A stretch of 5,759 nucleotides of DNA. Origin: Candidatus Bathyarchaeota archaeon (GTDB lineage Archaea > Thermoproteota > Bathyarchaeia > RBG-16-48-13 > JAGMEO01). Under the pieces are notes generated by a model. That model saw nothing but the letters and a program-made list of their open reading frames with translations, did no database searches and was not told the origin of the DNA. Of the stretch, positions 4,633 to 5,759 are shown piece after piece. The position numbers and the translations under genes were made by a program. Position 1 is the stretch's first letter; each line of letters starts with the position of its first letter. The DNA lies in the NCBI GenBank assembly GCA_030602965.1, contig JAUVYS010000086.1, positions 1 to 5,759 of the forward strand, in the 5' to 3' direction.

Positions 4633-5759
4633 ATTCCCATTCTATTGTAGCTGGCGGCTTGTTTGTAATATCATATACTACTCTAGTTACTTCTGGGATT
4701 TCGTTTGTTATTTTAGTTGAGATTCTTTCTAAGACTGCATAAGAGATTCGGGCGAGGTTAGCTGTCATGCCATCCTTGCTTTCGACAGCTCGAATAGCTA
4801 TAGTGTAACCGTAAGCCCTTTCGTCTCCTTTGACCCCTGTGCTCTTTGTCCCCGTTAAGATAGGGAAGTATTGCCATAGGTCTTCCTTTATCTTCAGTTT
4901 ATCTATCTCATCTGTAACAATCTTGTCAGCTATCTTAATGATGTCAAGTTTCTCCTGTGTCACTTCTCCGATTATTCTTACTGCTAAGCCTGGACCTGGA
5001 AAAGGTTGTCTTTGCACGATCTCTTTTGGCAAACCTAATATTTCAGCAATCTTGCGAACTTCATCTTTATAGAGTTCTCGCAAGGGCTCAACTATTCCCT
5101 TGAAGGCTATTTTTGAAGGCAGCCCACCAACGTTGTGGTGTGTCTTAATCTTCTCTGACTTTCTTCTGAATCCAGATTCAATCCTGTCAGGGTATATGGT
5201 TCCCTGAATGAGATAGTCAGCGCCTATTTTCTTGGCTGCTCCCTCAAATACCCTGATGAACTCTGTGCCTATTATCTTCCTCTTCCGTTCAGGGTCACTC
5301 ACACCTTTCAGTTTCTTCAAAAATCTCTCCTTTTCGTTCAGGATTGAGAAGTTCATATCGAAGCCACTGAAGGTTTTCTCGATGAATTCTGGTTCATCTA
5401 ACCTCATAAAACCATGGTCCACAAAAACAGCAGTCAAATTTTTGCCTACCGCTTTTGAAGCTAATATGACTGCAGTACTAGAGTCAACTCCGCCACTCAA
5501 CGCCAATATACATTTACCATCGCCTATTTGCTGCTTTATTTCGTCAATGGCTTTCTTTTCAAAATCTCCAATGTTCCAGTTTGCTTCACAGCCACAAACT
5601 GAGAAGATAAAGCTGGCTAACATAAGATTACCCTTCTCGGTGTGAGAAACTTCAGGGTGCCACTGAAGACCATGTATGGAATTGTCACGATCTCTGAAAG
5701 CCGCTACAGGAGAATTACCGGTATGAGCGAGAACTTCGAAACCTTCAGGAAGATCGTAG
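4631..5759 (-). CDS. guaA: GMP synthase (glutamine-hydrolysing), fused type, 5' end beyond the window
   Basis: This enzyme converts XMP to GMP with ATP and glutamine, the last step of guanine nucleotide synthesis. The frame runs open from the right edge to TGA at 4633-4631, giving 375 visible residues. Residues 1-45 are the end of the class I glutamine amidotransferase domain, with LQWHPEV supplying the catalytic His (34) and Glu (36); the catalytic Cys lies off the window. A linker SVCGCEANW leads to the ATP-pyrophosphatase domain with the P-loop SGGVDSS (88-94), QGTIYPD (185-191), the XMP/dimerisation motif PFPGPGLAVR (252-261) and the canonical C-terminus DITNKPPATIEWE. The Met at 5623 is internal and not a start: amidotransferase sequence continues upstream in frame, so this is a fused GuaA and not a separate GuaAb subunit. 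Convergent with the PhoU-like gene, 26 bp apart. Confidence 0.95.
   Translation of the reverse strand, partial: YDLPEGFEVLAHTGNSPVAAFRDRDNSIHGLQWHPEVSHTEKGNLMLASFIFSVCGCEANWNIGDFEKKAIDEIKQQIGDGKCILALSGGVDSSTAVILASKAVGKNLTAVFVDHGFMRLDEPEFIEKTFSGFDMNFSILNEKERFLKKLKGVSDPERKRKIIGTEFIRVFEGAAKKIGADYLIQGTIYPDRIESGFRRKSEKIKTHHNVGGLPSKIAFKGIVEPLRELYKDEVRKIAEILGLPKEIVQRQPFPGPGLAVRIIGEVTQEKLDIIKIADKIVTDEIDKLKIKEDLWQYFPILTGTKSTGVKGDERAYGYTIAIRAVESKDGMTANLARISYAVLERISTKITNEIPEVTRVVYDITNKPPATIEWE

Noticed and set aside
5621..5623. ATG as the start of a stand-alone GMP synthase subunit B
   Set aside because: Upstream in frame is unmistakable amidotransferase sequence ending in QWHPEVSHTEKGNL up to the right edge, so the Met is internal to a fused GuaA.

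Overview
The window looks archaeal. It is AT-rich (sampled lines about 40-42% GC). It carries archaeal-style DUF47 (PhoU-like) and zinc-ribbon/DUF4342 genes, purine-rich Shine-Dalgarno sites (GGAGG, GAGGT) before some genes, T-rich ends instead of clear hairpin terminators, and TATA-like boxes rather than bacterial -35/-10 pairs. A Bathyarchaeia-like or other mesophilic TACK/Euryarchaeal source is a guess from gene flavour only.

Layout. 1-767 (minus strand): a small zinc-ribbon/two-helix membrane protein followed 29 nt later by a membrane protein that runs off the left edge. 846-1163 (minus): a zinc-ribbon + DUF4342 protein with a strong SD; its N-terminal ribbon matches that of its neighbour in Cys spacing. 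1272-1700 (minus): what appears to be the surviving C-terminal part of a HEAT-repeat-type protein, open only up to a stop that sits against the end of the next gene. 1709-2872 (minus): a Na+/phosphate cotransporter (NptA/NaPi-II family). 3924-4604 (plus): a DUF47 PhoU-like protein, divergent from the transporter. 4631-5759 (minus): the 3' two-thirds of a fused GMP synthase (guaA), convergent with the PhoU-like gene and running off the right edge.

The striking feature is 2909-3825. A 917-bp segment is bounded by perfect 52-bp terminal inverted repeats and flanked by a perfect 8-bp direct repeat (GAAAAAGA). This is a complete, apparently recent mobile insertion. It encodes no recognisable transposase. 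Instead it holds an unrecognised 215-aa membrane-anchored protein and possibly a 42-aa protein, packed almost wall to wall between the repeats. Each terminal repeat itself contains a duplicated bipartite motif (CTGGATA-N4/5-CGGTTGAT). Sampled interior lines are about 27% GC, well below the flanks.

The element landed in what would have been a 126-bp shared promoter region between the phosphate transporter and its PhoU-like partner. It left a palindromic, TATA-containing site (3848-3869) beside the PhoU-like gene and moved the transporter about 0.9 kb away from it. The two phosphate genes probably form one functional module: transport, plus PhoU-type control of transport.
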